Below are positions 44,861 through 53,851 of a stretch of 64,000 bases of DNA, piece after piece. Origin of the DNA: Falsiroseomonas algicola. GTDB taxonomy: Bacteria; Pseudomonadota; Alphaproteobacteria; Acetobacterales; Acetobacteraceae. Both the position numbers and the translations under genes were made by a program. The stretch spans positions 62,001 through 126,000 of the forward strand of contig NZ_JAAIKB010000003.1 of NCBI RefSeq assembly GCF_011040385.1. Reading direction: 5' to 3'. Each line of letters begins with the position of its first letter. Positions within the stretch are counted from its first letter, which is position 1. The notes under the pieces are model-generated. The model was not told where the DNA came from and made no database searches. It saw only the letters and a program-made list of their open reading frames with translations.

Positions 44861-45463
44861 TCAGTTGGTGCGGGGGTCGATCCAGCCGATGTGGCCGTCT
44901 TCCCGCCGGTAGACGACGTTCAGCGCGTTGGTGGCGCGGTTGCGGAACATCAGGACCGGGACATGGGCCAGGTCCATGCGCATCACCGCCTCGCCGACCG
45001 TCAGGCGGTCGATGGTGGCCTGCGTCTCCGCGACCACGGCCGGATGATCCGCGCCGTTCGCGATCACGGGCTCGGCCTCCACCTCCTCCTCGGGCTCCGG
45101 CCGCAGCACCACCTGGCGGGCGGGCTCACCCATCTCGGGCTCCCGCTCCCCGGCCAGGTGACGGGCATGGTCGTTCATCCGGCGCCGGTATCGTCGCATG
45201 CGCTTGGCGACGTGCTCGGCCGCTTCCTCGAAGGCCTTGTGGGCGTCGCTTCCCTCGCCCTCCCCTCGCATGAACAGGTTGCGGCCGGCCTTGAGGTTGA
45301 TGTCGCAGACGAAGGCGTGGCCCTTCGCGTCGCGGCGGAAGGTGACGTTCGCTTCCAGGGCGTGGTCGAAATACTTCCGCGCGATGGTGCCGAGGCCGTC
45401 CCGCACATGCGTCTTCAGCGCATCACCGGTTTCGACCTGCTTGCCCGCGACTGTAATGTGCAT
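44861..45463 (-). CDS. hpf: Long-form ribosome hibernation promoting factor
   Basis: A 200-residue ribosome-binding protein that inactivates ribosomes as 100S dimers in stationary phase. The N-terminal S30AE domain starts MHITVAGKQVETGDALKTHV and includes YFDHALEANVTFRRDAKGHAFVCDI. The C-terminal domain (about 150-200) ends VPVLMFRNRATNALNVVYRRED and GHIGWIDP, the dimerisation module of long HPF. The linker is acidic (RPEPEEEVEAEPV). I start at the ATG at 45463. It follows rpoN, a common alphaproteobacterial arrangement. Confidence 0.93.
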   Translation of the reverse strand: MHITVAGKQVETGDALKTHVRDGLGTIARKYFDHALEANVTFRRDAKGHAFVCDINLKAGRNLFMRGEGEGSDAHKAFEEAAEHVAKRMRRYRRRMNDHARHLAGEREPEMGEPARQVVLRPEPEEEVEAEPVIANGADHPAVVAETQATIDRLTVGEAVMRMDLAHVPVLMFRNRATNALNVVYRREDGHIGWIDPRTN

Positions 45464-45528
45464 GAGGGATTTGCTCCTTCTCCGGTTTGGAAAAGGCCGC
45501 CCGGTAGGCCGGCGGAACAGCGCCAAGG

Positions 45529-47016
45529 TCAGGCCGGGACGGCCTTCTCCCGCTTGCGCTGCACGGAAGATGGGATGCGCAGCGCCTCCCGGTATTTGGC
45601 CACCGTTCGGCGGGCGATGTCCACACCCTCCTTGCGCAGGCGCTCGACAATCGCGTCATCGGACAAGACGTCGTCAACGCTTTCGGCCAGGATCATCTCG
45701 CGGATGCGAAAACGAACCGCCTCCGCACTATGGCTTTCGCCACCACTGGTGCCGGCGATGGCAGTGGTGAAGAAATACTTAAGCTCGAAGGTGCCGCGCG
45801 GCGTCGCGATATACTTGTTCGCCGTCACGCGGCTGACCGTGCTCTCATGCATGGAGACATGCTCGGCCACGTCCCGCAGGATCAGCGGCCGTAAATGTCC
45901 GACTCCGAGGCGGAAGAAGGCGTCCTGCCGCCGCACGATCTCGGCCGCCACCTTCAGGATGGTGTTGGCGCGCTGTTCCAGCGACTTCACCAGCCAGGTC
46001 GCGCTCTGCAGCTTGTCCGCGATGAAGGCCTTGTCGTCCCGGTTGCGGGCGCCGACGACGGCGCGGGCGTGGAAGCCGCGATTAACCAGGATGCGGGGCA
46101 GCGTCTCCGGGTTCAGCTCCACCGCCCAGCCGCCATCATGGGTGCGGCGCATCAGCACGTCGGGCACCACGGCCATGGCGGGCGCGGCGTCGAAGCTCGC
46201 CCCTGGCTTGGGGTCGAGGCGCTTCAGCTCCGCGACCATCTCGGCCAGGTCCTCGGAATCCACGCCGCAGACGCGCATCAGGCCGCGCAGGTCGCGCCGT
46301 GCCAGCATCTCGAGGTTGTCGAGCAGCGCCTCCATGCAGGGGTCGAGGCGGTTGCGATCGGCGAGCTGGACGGCCAGGCATTCGCGGAGGTCGCGGCAGA
46401 ACATGCCGACGGGGTCGAAGCGCTGCATCCGGGCACGCACGGCGGCGACGATCGCCTCCTCGCACCCCATGGCGGCGGCGATCGCGGCATCGGGCACGGG
46501 CAGGCGCCCGGCGGGATCGACCATGGCCAGCATCTGCGCCGCGATCAGCCGGTCCCGGTGGTCGGCGAAGGTCAGGCGGACCTGTTCGCCGAGGTGCTCG
46601 CGCAGCGTCTTCCGGGCATCGGCCAGATCCTCGATGCCGGAGAGGTCGTCGTCGAAATCGGCGCGGCCGCCGCGGCCGCCGGAATCGCCGAAGCTGGCGC
46701 CACCACCGCTGCCATCGCCGTCATAGACATTGCCGTAATCGGCATCGAGCGGGCTGTCCGCCATGGAGGTCGCGGTCGCGGCTTCCAGCGAATCCCGCGG
46801 CTCCGCCGCCACCGCTTCGGGCGCGCGTTCGTCGGCCGTCGTGCGGGGCTCCGGGCGCTCATCCCGCTCCAGCAGCGGGTTGCGCTCCAGCTCCTCCTCC
46901 ACGAAGGCGGTGACTTCCATGTTGGAGGATTGCAGCAGCTTGATGGCCTGCCGCAGCTGCGGCGTCATCACCAGCGACTGCGTGTGCCGCATGTCGAGCC
47001 GCGGGCCGATGGCCAT
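45529..47016 (-). CDS. rpoN: RNA polymerase sigma-54 factor
   Basis: A 495-residue sigma factor for nitrogen-regulated and other sigma-54 promoters. Region I is MRHTQSLVMTPQLRQAIKLLQ with the Gln-rich activator-contact segment NMEVTAFVEEELERNPLL; region II is acidic (ADFDDDLSGIEDLA); the core-binding and HTH region includes EHVSMHESTVSRVTANKYIATPRGTFELK; the RpoN box ARRTVAKYREAL is at the C-terminus. Intact, so functional. It lies between lptB and hpf on the minus strand. Confidence 0.97.
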   Translation of the reverse strand: MAIGPRLDMRHTQSLVMTPQLRQAIKLLQSSNMEVTAFVEEELERNPLLERDERPEPRTTADERAPEAVAAEPRDSLEAATATSMADSPLDADYGNVYDGDGSGGGASFGDSGGRGGRADFDDDLSGIEDLADARKTLREHLGEQVRLTFADHRDRLIAAQMLAMVDPAGRLPVPDAAIAAAMGCEEAIVAAVRARMQRFDPVGMFCRDLRECLAVQLADRNRLDPCMEALLDNLEMLARRDLRGLMRVCGVDSEDLAEMVAELKRLDPKPGASFDAAPAMAVVPDVLMRRTHDGGWAVELNPETLPRILVNRGFHARAVVGARNRDDKAFIADKLQSATWLVKSLEQRANTILKVAAEIVRRQDAFFRLGVGHLRPLILRDVAEHVSMHESTVSRVTANKYIATPRGTFELKYFFTTAIAGTSGGESHSAEAVRFRIREMILAESVDDVLSDDAIVERLRKEGVDIARRTVAKYREALRIPSSVQRKREKAVPA

Positions 47017-47066
47017 CGCCCTCAGCCCCCCGCCCGGTGATGCGGCGCTTGCGTCAAAGCCGGCGC

Positions 47067-47860
<794 letters not shown>

Positions 47861-47864
<4 letters not shown>

Positions 47865-48886
47865 CGCGGCGCCCCCTGCGGTGGGCGAGGGGCGGGCGGC
47901 GGCGGGTTCGGCACCGGGGCTGGGCGCGCGGCCGGGCGGTTCGGGGCGGGGACGGTGGCCTGTTCCGGCTGCTGCTGCTGCACGACCAGGCCCTGCACGC
48001 GGGTCCCCGGCGCGGAGACAAGGCGCGAGACGCCGGTGCGCAGGTTCACGATGGCTTCCTGGCCGTTCAGCTGGTTGTCGCCCCGCGTGATGCGGACGCC
48101 GCCCACCAGCCGGGCCAGCCCGGTGGGCGGGCTGTAGACGCCACGCTCGCCGCGCACGACTTCCTCCGGCGACCGGATCTCGACGCTGCCATAGGCTTCC
48201 ACGCGATCGATGCGACTATTCTCCGTATTGCCGGGCAGGCCGGGGATGGCGGCCGGGCGATTGGCGGTGGTGGTGGGTGCCGGGGTCGGGGCGGGCGTGG
48301 GCGCCGGCGTTGCTGCCGCAGCCGCGCCCGGGGCGGGAGACTCGAGGAAATAGGCGACCAGCGTGTCGGCGGCGATGCGGCGGTTGTCGCTGGTGGTGAC
48401 CACCGCGCCGCCACGACCCACCGCCATCCGGCGCTGCGGCCAGTATTCCAGGCTGTCCCGCGCCGTGATGCGCTGTTCCGGCGTGGTGAGGGACAGGTTG
48501 CGGCCCGACATCACCATCACGGCCTGGTCGATGTCATAGACCGCGCGGTCGCCCTCTGCCCGTTCGGTGGCCGAGGTCACGCGGACATTGCCCTCGGCCT
48601 CGAAGCGGTAGATCTCGCCGCCGGAGAGCGGGCTTTCGCCGGGCTGTGCGGTGGTGCCGGCGCGGGGGCGGTAGCGGGCGATCAGCCGGTCCGCATCCAC
48701 CGTCACGCCGTCCCGCACCGCCCGGGCATTGCCGCGCGCGACGACGACCTGTTCCTGCTGGCGCCATTCGATCCCATTGGTGGCGGTGATCTCCACCGGC
48801 CCGCCCTGGGTGAGGTCGAGGTTCTGCGCCAGCGCCGGCGCGGTGGCGAGGGCCAGCACGGCCGTGAGCATCGCGCGGCGGATCAC
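47861..48886 (-). CDS. lptA: LptA/OstA-family LPS transport protein, with low-complexity extensions
   Basis: A 341-residue periplasmic protein, longer than the typical ~180-residue LptA, which bridges the inner and outer membranes for LPS. A signal peptide ([21 protein letters not shown]) is followed by the OstA-like beta-jellyroll: [39 protein letters not shown], then [24 protein letters not shown] Pro/Ala/Thr-rich insertion (about residues 175-215) splits the fold before [23 protein letters not shown] and [21 protein letters not shown]. The last ~60 residues are another Pro-rich tail. It overlaps lptC and lptB at its ends. Confidence 0.9.
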
Positions 48887-49509
48887 TTGCCGCCCTCCAG
48901 CACCGCCCGGGCATTGCCGGTGAAGATGACGACCTGGCCGCGGTCGATGAGGCGGAAGCCCTGGGAGGTCAGTGTGCCGAAGGGGCCCTGCGCCGCCACG
49001 GGATCATCGCCGGAGGCCGCGCCGACGGCGAGGTCCACGGCCGCCTTTTCGGTCACGAACTGGGTGCCGTCGTCATGGTGCACGGTCACGCGGCCGGCCA
49101 GGTCCAGGTGGTTGCGGGGGCGGTCGTAGCGGCCATCGCGCGCCTCGATGTAGATCCAGGCGCCGTCGCCCATCAGCAGGTCGGCGCGGGGGGCCTGGAG
49201 GTTCACGGTATCCTCGTTGCCCGCCTGGGTCGCGAGGGTGGCGGTCACGTTGTAGGGGCGGTTCTGCTCGTCCACCCCCTGGTAGCGCGGATCGACGATC
49301 CGCAGCGCATCCGGGCGTGCCGACATGACCCGCTGGAAGGAGATGCGCCCGCGATCAGCAGCGCTGTCGAATTCGGGCCAGAGGGCGATGGCCGCCAGCA
49401 GCCCGACCGCCGCCAGCGGCAGCACGCGCTTGGCGATGCTGACGATGATCCGCCGCCGCGCGAGTTCCGAGGGACGCGGCGCCCGCCGTTCCCGCGAAGG
49501 GGCCAGCAT
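48883..49509 (-). CDS. lptC: LPS export protein LptC
   Basis: A 208-residue bitopic protein that receives LPS from LptFG and passes it to LptA. It has a basic N-terminus, a transmembrane helix (VLPLAAVGLLAAIALWP, about 35-51), and a periplasmic beta-jellyroll with DPRYQGVDEQNRPYNVTATLA, VNLQAPRADLLMGDGAWI and GRVTVHHDDGTQFVTEKAAVDL. I start at the ATG at 49509; the binding site is weak. It overlaps lptA by four bases; rnd is upstream on the same strand with a 237-base gap. Confidence 0.9.
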   Translation of the reverse strand: MLAPSRERRAPRPSELARRRIIVSIAKRVLPLAAVGLLAAIALWPEFDSAADRGRISFQRVMSARPDALRIVDPRYQGVDEQNRPYNVTATLATQAGNEDTVNLQAPRADLLMGDGAWIYIEARDGRYDRPRNHLDLAGRVTVHHDDGTQFVTEKAAVDLAVGAASGDDPVAAQGPFGTLTSQGFRLIDRGQVVIFTGNARAVLEGGK

Positions 49510-49746
49510 GCGGCGCGGCGGCGCACGAAAGCCGCCGGGGGCGGATCCGGCAGCACGGGAGGAGGAGATGGGCGGGGGCAAGCGCACACGACTTGTATGG
49601 GCCTGCCGGGCGAGAGGGTCAACGCGCCGATGACCATTCCGGCATTGTCCGGACAAGAAACGTGCCAACCAACCGTCAACCGTGAGGCGATTGGGCAACG
49701 ATCGCGCGATCCGGAGGCAATCGTGACCAGGCGCCGCTTGACGCCC

Positions 49747-50370
49747 TCAGTGGCTGAACAGGTCTGGCTCCTCGTATCCCAGCAGGTCGAGCCGGCCGCG
49801 CATCGGCAGGAAGCGGTAGCAGGCCTCGGCGATGTCGAGCCGCCCCTCCCGCTCCAGCAGCGCCTTCAGCCGGGCCCAGAGGGCATGCAGGTGCAGGACA
49901 TCGGACGCCGCATAGGTCAACTGCTCCGGCGTCAGCTCCGGCTGGCCCCAGTCGCTGGATTGCTGCTGCTTCGAGATCTCGACGCCCAGCAGTTCCTTGC
50001 ACAGGTCCTTGAGGCCGTGGCGGTCCGTATAGGTGCGCACCAGCTTGGAGGCGATCTTGGTGCAGACCACCGGCGCGACCTCCACCCCCAGCGCGTTGTA
50101 GAGCGCGGCGACGTCGAAGCGGGCGAAGTGGAAGATCTTCAGCACCGACGGGTCCGTCAGCAGCTTCTTCAGGTTGGGGCAGTCCCCGCCGCGGCCGCCG
50201 AGCGAGGGGGGCAGGATCTGCACGCAATGCGCCGTGCCGTCGCCGGCGGAAAGCTGCACCAGGCAAAGGCGGTCCCGGCGCGGGTCGAGGCCCATCGTCT
50301 CGGTGTCGATGGCCACGGCGGTGCCGAAGCTCAGGCCTTCCGGCAGGTCATGCCGATGCAGCTGGATCAT
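49747..50370 (-). CDS. rnd: Ribonuclease D-type 3'-5' exonuclease
   Basis: A 207-residue DEDD-family exonuclease expected to trim tRNA or other RNA 3' ends. The three Exo motifs are GTAVAIDTETMGLDPRRD (D and E), IFHFARFDVAALYNALG (D) and TYAASDVLHLHALW (Y-x3-D, DEDDy type). It is shorter than E. coli RNase D and lacks a C-terminal HRDC domain, as in the alphaproteobacterial short form. The start is the ATG at 50370, dropping a Pro-rich upstream stretch that would have no binding site. Confidence 0.9.
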   Translation of the reverse strand: MIQLHRHDLPEGLSFGTAVAIDTETMGLDPRRDRLCLVQLSAGDGTAHCVQILPPSLGGRGGDCPNLKKLLTDPSVLKIFHFARFDVAALYNALGVEVAPVVCTKIASKLVRTYTDRHGLKDLCKELLGVEISKQQQSSDWGQPELTPEQLTYAASDVLHLHALWARLKALLEREGRLDIAEACYRFLPMRGRLDLLGYEEPDLFSH

Positions 50371-50538
50371 GGCTTTTCCGGTGAAGAGGGTCTGGCCCTG
50401 ACCGCCGGCGCCCCGGCGGGGGCCAGGCGACGGCGAGGAGCCGGGAGAGGAGGGTGCAGGGGCCATCGGGCGTGAAGGGTGCGGGCGGCTGGTGGGCTGC
50501 GCCCCGGCACGCGCTATAGCGGGCAGGCGGGCGGCCCG

Positions 50539-52143
50539 CTACCGGGACAGGCTGCTGGCGCGCATCTCCTTCGGCACCTCGCTCACCATCCGCAGTTCCA
50601 CCCGGTTGCGGCCCTTGGCCTTGGCCAGGAAGACGGCCGCGTCGGCGCGCTTCAGCATGTCCTCCGCCGCCTGGTCGCGCGGCAGCAGGCCGGTGACGCC
50701 GAGGCTGGCGGTCAGCCGCACCGGCGCCGCATCCCCTTCGGTTGCGAAATTGTGGCGGGCGACGGCGGCGCGCATGGCCTCCGCCAGGGCAGACGCCGCG
50801 TTGGCGTCGAGGCCGGGGAGGGAGACGGCGAAGACCTCTCCGCCCAGCCGGCCGAGATTGGCGGGCATGCCCTCCAACCGCCCGGCCACGAGCTTGGCCA
50901 CCGCCTGCAACGCCGCGTCTCCGGCGGCATGGCCGCGCATGTCGTTCAGCAGCCGGAACTGGTCGAGATCGAGGAGGATCAGGGACAGCGGCCCCCCATC
51001 CCGCCGTGCGGTGGCGATATGGGCCGCGAGGCTGCGCAGGAAATGGCCGCGATTGCCGATGCCGGTCAGGTCATCGGTCTCGGCGCGGTAGCGCAGCTCC
51101 GCCGTGCGGTCGGCGACCTCCTCGGTCAGCCGCGCATTGCCCTCCGCCAGCCTGGCCTCCGCCTCGCGCCGCTCGCTCAGCAGCGCCATGAGCGCCAGCG
51201 CATTGGTCGCCATCAGCACGATCATCATGCCGACCGCGCGGAGTGGATTCGCGACGGCATCGGGCTGGAACGGGCCGAGGCCGGCCAGCGTGCCGACGGT
51301 GGCCACCACGCTGATCAGCGTCAGCAGCGAATAGGCGGCCCGCAGCGAGATGCGGAGCGTCACCCAGGTAACCGGGATGGTCAGCAGCACCACGGCTTCC
51401 GGCTGGACGAGGTCCGCCAGGGGCGGCGGCAGGGCGAAGAGGAGCGCCGTGAGGGCTGCGGTGGCGCCGAAGACGGCGGCATCGCCAGGCGCCATGCGGT
51501 GGCCGGGCACGGCCGGCGTGCGTTCCGCGCCGATCCAGAGCATGAGCGCCGGGGCGAAGAAGAAGACGCCGCCGGCATCGCAGAGCACCCAGCGGGAGAA
51601 GACGGAATAGGCATCGTCCAGCGGCAGGCCGGCCACCAGCAGCAGTGCCGCCGTGCCGCCAAGCGCGGTCAGCATGGATTGCAGCAGCACGCCGCCGGCG
51701 ACGAAGCCGAGCACGCCACGCAGCCGGGTGAAGAGGCCGGTGGGTGGCCGCAGCGCACGGGTCAGCACCGCGCCGACCCAGGGGCCAAGGCTGTTGGAGA
51801 CGGAGATGAGGGCGGCGGTCAGCAACCCGGCATCCAGCAGCAGGCCGTTGACGGCGAAGGAGCCCGCGAAGATCCCGGGCACCAGCCGGATGCCGCCCAC
51901 CAGCGTGGCGACCGCGGCGATGCCGGCGGGCAGCCAGATCGGCGCGGGGAAGAGCCCGTAGCGCGCGAAGAACAGCCCGACCGCCGCACCCAACCCGGCA
52001 TAGAGCACGGCCACCACCAGATTCGCCGCGACCAGCAGCAGCGGCTGGGCCAGCAGCGCGGCGAAGGGTCCGGATGCGCGAGCCTGCTGTTCATCCGCGG
52101 TCGCGCTGCTGCGGCCAAGTTCACCCTGGGGCCAGTGTTGCAT
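50539..52143 (-). CDS. MASE1 membrane-sensor GGDEF protein with degenerate signature
   Basis: A 534-residue protein with about eight N-terminal helices (residues about 30-330) forming a MASE1-like sensor (VLYAGLGAAVGLFFARYGLFPAPIWLPAGIA), then a coiled linker and a C-terminal GGDEF-type domain: DLTGIGNRGHFLRSLAAHI, LILLDLDQFRLLNDMRGHAAGDAALQ. The signature reads RLGGEVFAVSLPG, i.e. G-G-E-V-F instead of GG(D/E)EF, and there is no I-site R-x-x-D, so cyclase activity is doubtful; it may bind GTP or signal otherwise. The Asp in DLD and the NDMRGH block remain. Its start ATG at 52143 faces a ~300-base gap. Confidence 0.8.
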   Translation of the reverse strand: MQHWPQGELGRSSATADEQQARASGPFAALLAQPLLLVAANLVVAVLYAGLGAAVGLFFARYGLFPAPIWLPAGIAAVATLVGGIRLVPGIFAGSFAVNGLLLDAGLLTAALISVSNSLGPWVGAVLTRALRPPTGLFTRLRGVLGFVAGGVLLQSMLTALGGTAALLLVAGLPLDDAYSVFSRWVLCDAGGVFFFAPALMLWIGAERTPAVPGHRMAPGDAAVFGATAALTALLFALPPPLADLVQPEAVVLLTIPVTWVTLRISLRAAYSLLTLISVVATVGTLAGLGPFQPDAVANPLRAVGMMIVLMATNALALMALLSERREAEARLAEGNARLTEEVADRTAELRYRAETDDLTGIGNRGHFLRSLAAHIATARRDGGPLSLILLDLDQFRLLNDMRGHAAGDAALQAVAKLVAGRLEGMPANLGRLGGEVFAVSLPGLDANAASALAEAMRAAVARHNFATEGDAAPVRLTASLGVTGLLPRDQAAEDMLKRADAAVFLAKAKGRNRVELRMVSEVPKEMRASSLSR

Positions 52144-52450
52144 CGGTGCGGGACGATCTCACGGCTGTCGTGTCTAGGCGCAGGCGGGTGGCGGTGGGCC
52201 GACGGAGGGTTCCGGGGGGAAGGGATCGGCACCGCGGGGTGACGCACCGGCCCTGGCAGGCCCGACCTCACATGGGCGGGGGGACGATCACGTGAAGCGG
52301 CGCCAATCTGGCATCTGGGCGACCGCACTGCAACAAGCACCTACGGTTGTCGACAATTGTCGGAACAGCCGTCCGCTATGCCCAGGAGGGGGCTAACTGC
52401 AATCTGGGAGTGTGCTGTCTGCGTGACCACCGCCGCGACTGGCGGGGTGA
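52144..52450. other. Intergenic region between MASE1-GGDEF gene and tRNA-Leu
   Basis: About 307 bases with no open frame I can support as a gene. It holds the palindromic motif at 52347-52362 and is otherwise featureless by eye; GC is slightly lower than the surrounding genes toward the tRNA side. Confidence 0.5.
52347..52362. promoter_or_regulatory. Overlapping palindromes, possible operator
   Basis: TTGTCGACAA (52347-52356) and CGACAATTGTCG (52351-52362) are both perfect palindromes and overlap, so TTGTCG is repeated with a 10-base offset. The word CCGACAATT also occurs in the hairpin at 5855-5890. A regulator-binding site is possible, but no regulator gene lies nearby. Confidence 0.3.
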
Positions 52451-52537
<87 letters not shown>

Positions 52538-52561
52538 AGGGGGCGTCGTTCAGCGAGGGGC

Positions 52562-52590
52562 GATTTACGGGGCGGGCCCGGGGGCGTCAA
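52562..52590 (-). promoter_or_regulatory. Predicted sigma-70 promoter for tRNA-Leu
   Basis: On the minus strand TTGACG (52585-52590) and TAAATC (52562-52567) are separated by 17 bases, about 25 bases upstream of the tRNA 5' end. Both boxes are close to consensus. Confidence 0.6.
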
Positions 52591-52690
52591 GCGGGGGTGG
52601 CGACAGAAGTTGTGGACAGTTCCCGCCGCTTGGCGCGCCAGGGTCGTCCCCATATGGTCCGGCACGGATTTCCTGGACGGAGTGCGGATC

Positions 52691-53635
52691 ATGCGCATGG
52701 CGGATCGCAAGGTGGCGACGGTGTTCGGCGGCGCCGGTTTCATCGGCCGCTACGTGGTGCAGCGGCTGGCGGCGCAGGACTACATCGTCCGCATCGCGGG
52801 GCGCGACCCGCAGGCCGCCCGCTTCCTGACCACCCAGGGGCGGGTCGGCCAGATCGTGCCGCTGCGTGCGCCGGTGACGGATGCCGCCGCTGTCGCCCGC
52901 GCCGTGGAGGGCGCGGAGGTGCTGGTGAACCTGGTCGGCATCCTGCACGGGGATTTCGACCGGGTGCAGGCCAAGGGGCCGGGCGTGGTGGCGCAGGCCG
53001 CCGCCGCGGCGGGGGCGCGGCGATTCGTCCAGGTCTCGGCGATCGGGGCCGATGCCGCCAGCGACAGCCGCTATGCCCGCAGCAAGGCGGAAGGGGAGGC
53101 GGCGGTGCGGGCGGCCTTCCCCGCGGCGACGGTCCTCCGCCCCTCCGTCGTCTTCGGTCCGGAGGACAACTTCTTCAACCGCTTCGCCGGCATGGCACGG
53201 TTGCTGCCCTTCATGCCCGTCGTGGCGGGCGACACGAAGTTCCAGCCGGTCTTCGTGGGGGACGTCGCCGATGCGGTGATGGCCGCCGTGGAGCGCGATG
53301 ATGCGGCGGGGCGCACCTATGAACTGGGTGGCCCGCGGGTGATGAGCATGCGCGACGTGCTGCGCTTCATCCTGGACACCACGCGGCGGACCAAGCGGAT
53401 GGTGGACATGCCGATGGGGCTGATGAGCCTCCAGGCGAGCATCCTGGAGAAGCTGCCCAACCCGGCCCTGACCACGGACCAGCTGAAGCTGCTCGGCCGA
53501 GACAATGTGGTGGGGGAGGGGGTGCCTGGGCTTGCCGATCTCGGCATTGCGCCGACCTCGGTGGAGGCGGTGGTGCCGGGCTACCTGCGGCGCTTCCGGC
53601 CCGGCGGTGGGCGACGGGACCTCGCCGCGGCGTGA
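52691..53635 (+). CDS. Complex I NDUFA9-like NAD(P)-binding protein
   Basis: A 314-residue atypical short-chain dehydrogenase resembling the NDUFA9 subunit of respiratory complex I, found in alphaproteobacteria. The Rossmann motif ATVFGGAGFIGRYVVQRL lies at the N-terminus, followed by IVRIAGRDPQAARFL, LVNLVGILHGDFDRVQAKG, VLRPSVVFGPEDNFFNRFAGMARLLP and QPVFVGDVADAVMAAVE. The catalytic Y-x3-K-like pair is seen as RYARSK. Start ATG at 52691 follows GGAG eight bases upstream. It is divergent from the tRNA. No nuo genes are nearby, so assembly or a stand-alone role is inferred. Confidence 0.88.
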   Translation: MRMADRKVATVFGGAGFIGRYVVQRLAAQDYIVRIAGRDPQAARFLTTQGRVGQIVPLRAPVTDAAAVARAVEGAEVLVNLVGILHGDFDRVQAKGPGVVAQAAAAAGARRFVQVSAIGADAASDSRYARSKAEGEAAVRAAFPAATVLRPSVVFGPEDNFFNRFAGMARLLPFMPVVAGDTKFQPVFVGDVADAVMAAVERDDAAGRTYELGGPRVMSMRDVLRFILDTTRRTKRMVDMPMGLMSLQASILEKLPNPALTTDQLKLLGRDNVVGEGVPGLADLGIAPTSVEAVVPGYLRRFRPGGGRRDLAAA

Positions 53636-53851
53636 GCGCGCAACCCGTCCATAACGGACCTAATTCCGGTTCGGGCAGCCGAGATGGTTCGGGTGCCGGA
53701 TCGGGAACGCGGAAATAATGTCAGCCATACTGACTAATTAATGCATTTCGGACTCGCGTCCCGGTTTTCGGTGCTGTAGAGGGGCCGTGCGCGCCCCCGG
53801 GGGATGAGGGGAGGCGCGTGCCTCGTCTCGCCCCTAGGGAGCGTCGCCGCC
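53636..53851 (+). promoter_or_regulatory. Upstream region of gltD-gltB
   Basis: A 216-base gap with a distinct AT-rich island (about 53713-53752, containing AATAATGTCAGCC and TGACTAATTAATGCATT), likely to hold the glutamate synthase promoter. A small inverted repeat TCAG-CCATA-CTGA lies inside. I could not assign convincing -35/-10 or -24/-12 (sigma-54) boxes by eye. Confidence 0.4.

Noticed and set aside
53636-53851. Sigma-54 promoter for gltD-gltB
   Set aside because: No TGGCAC-N5-TTGC pattern could be found by eye, although rpoN is in this window.
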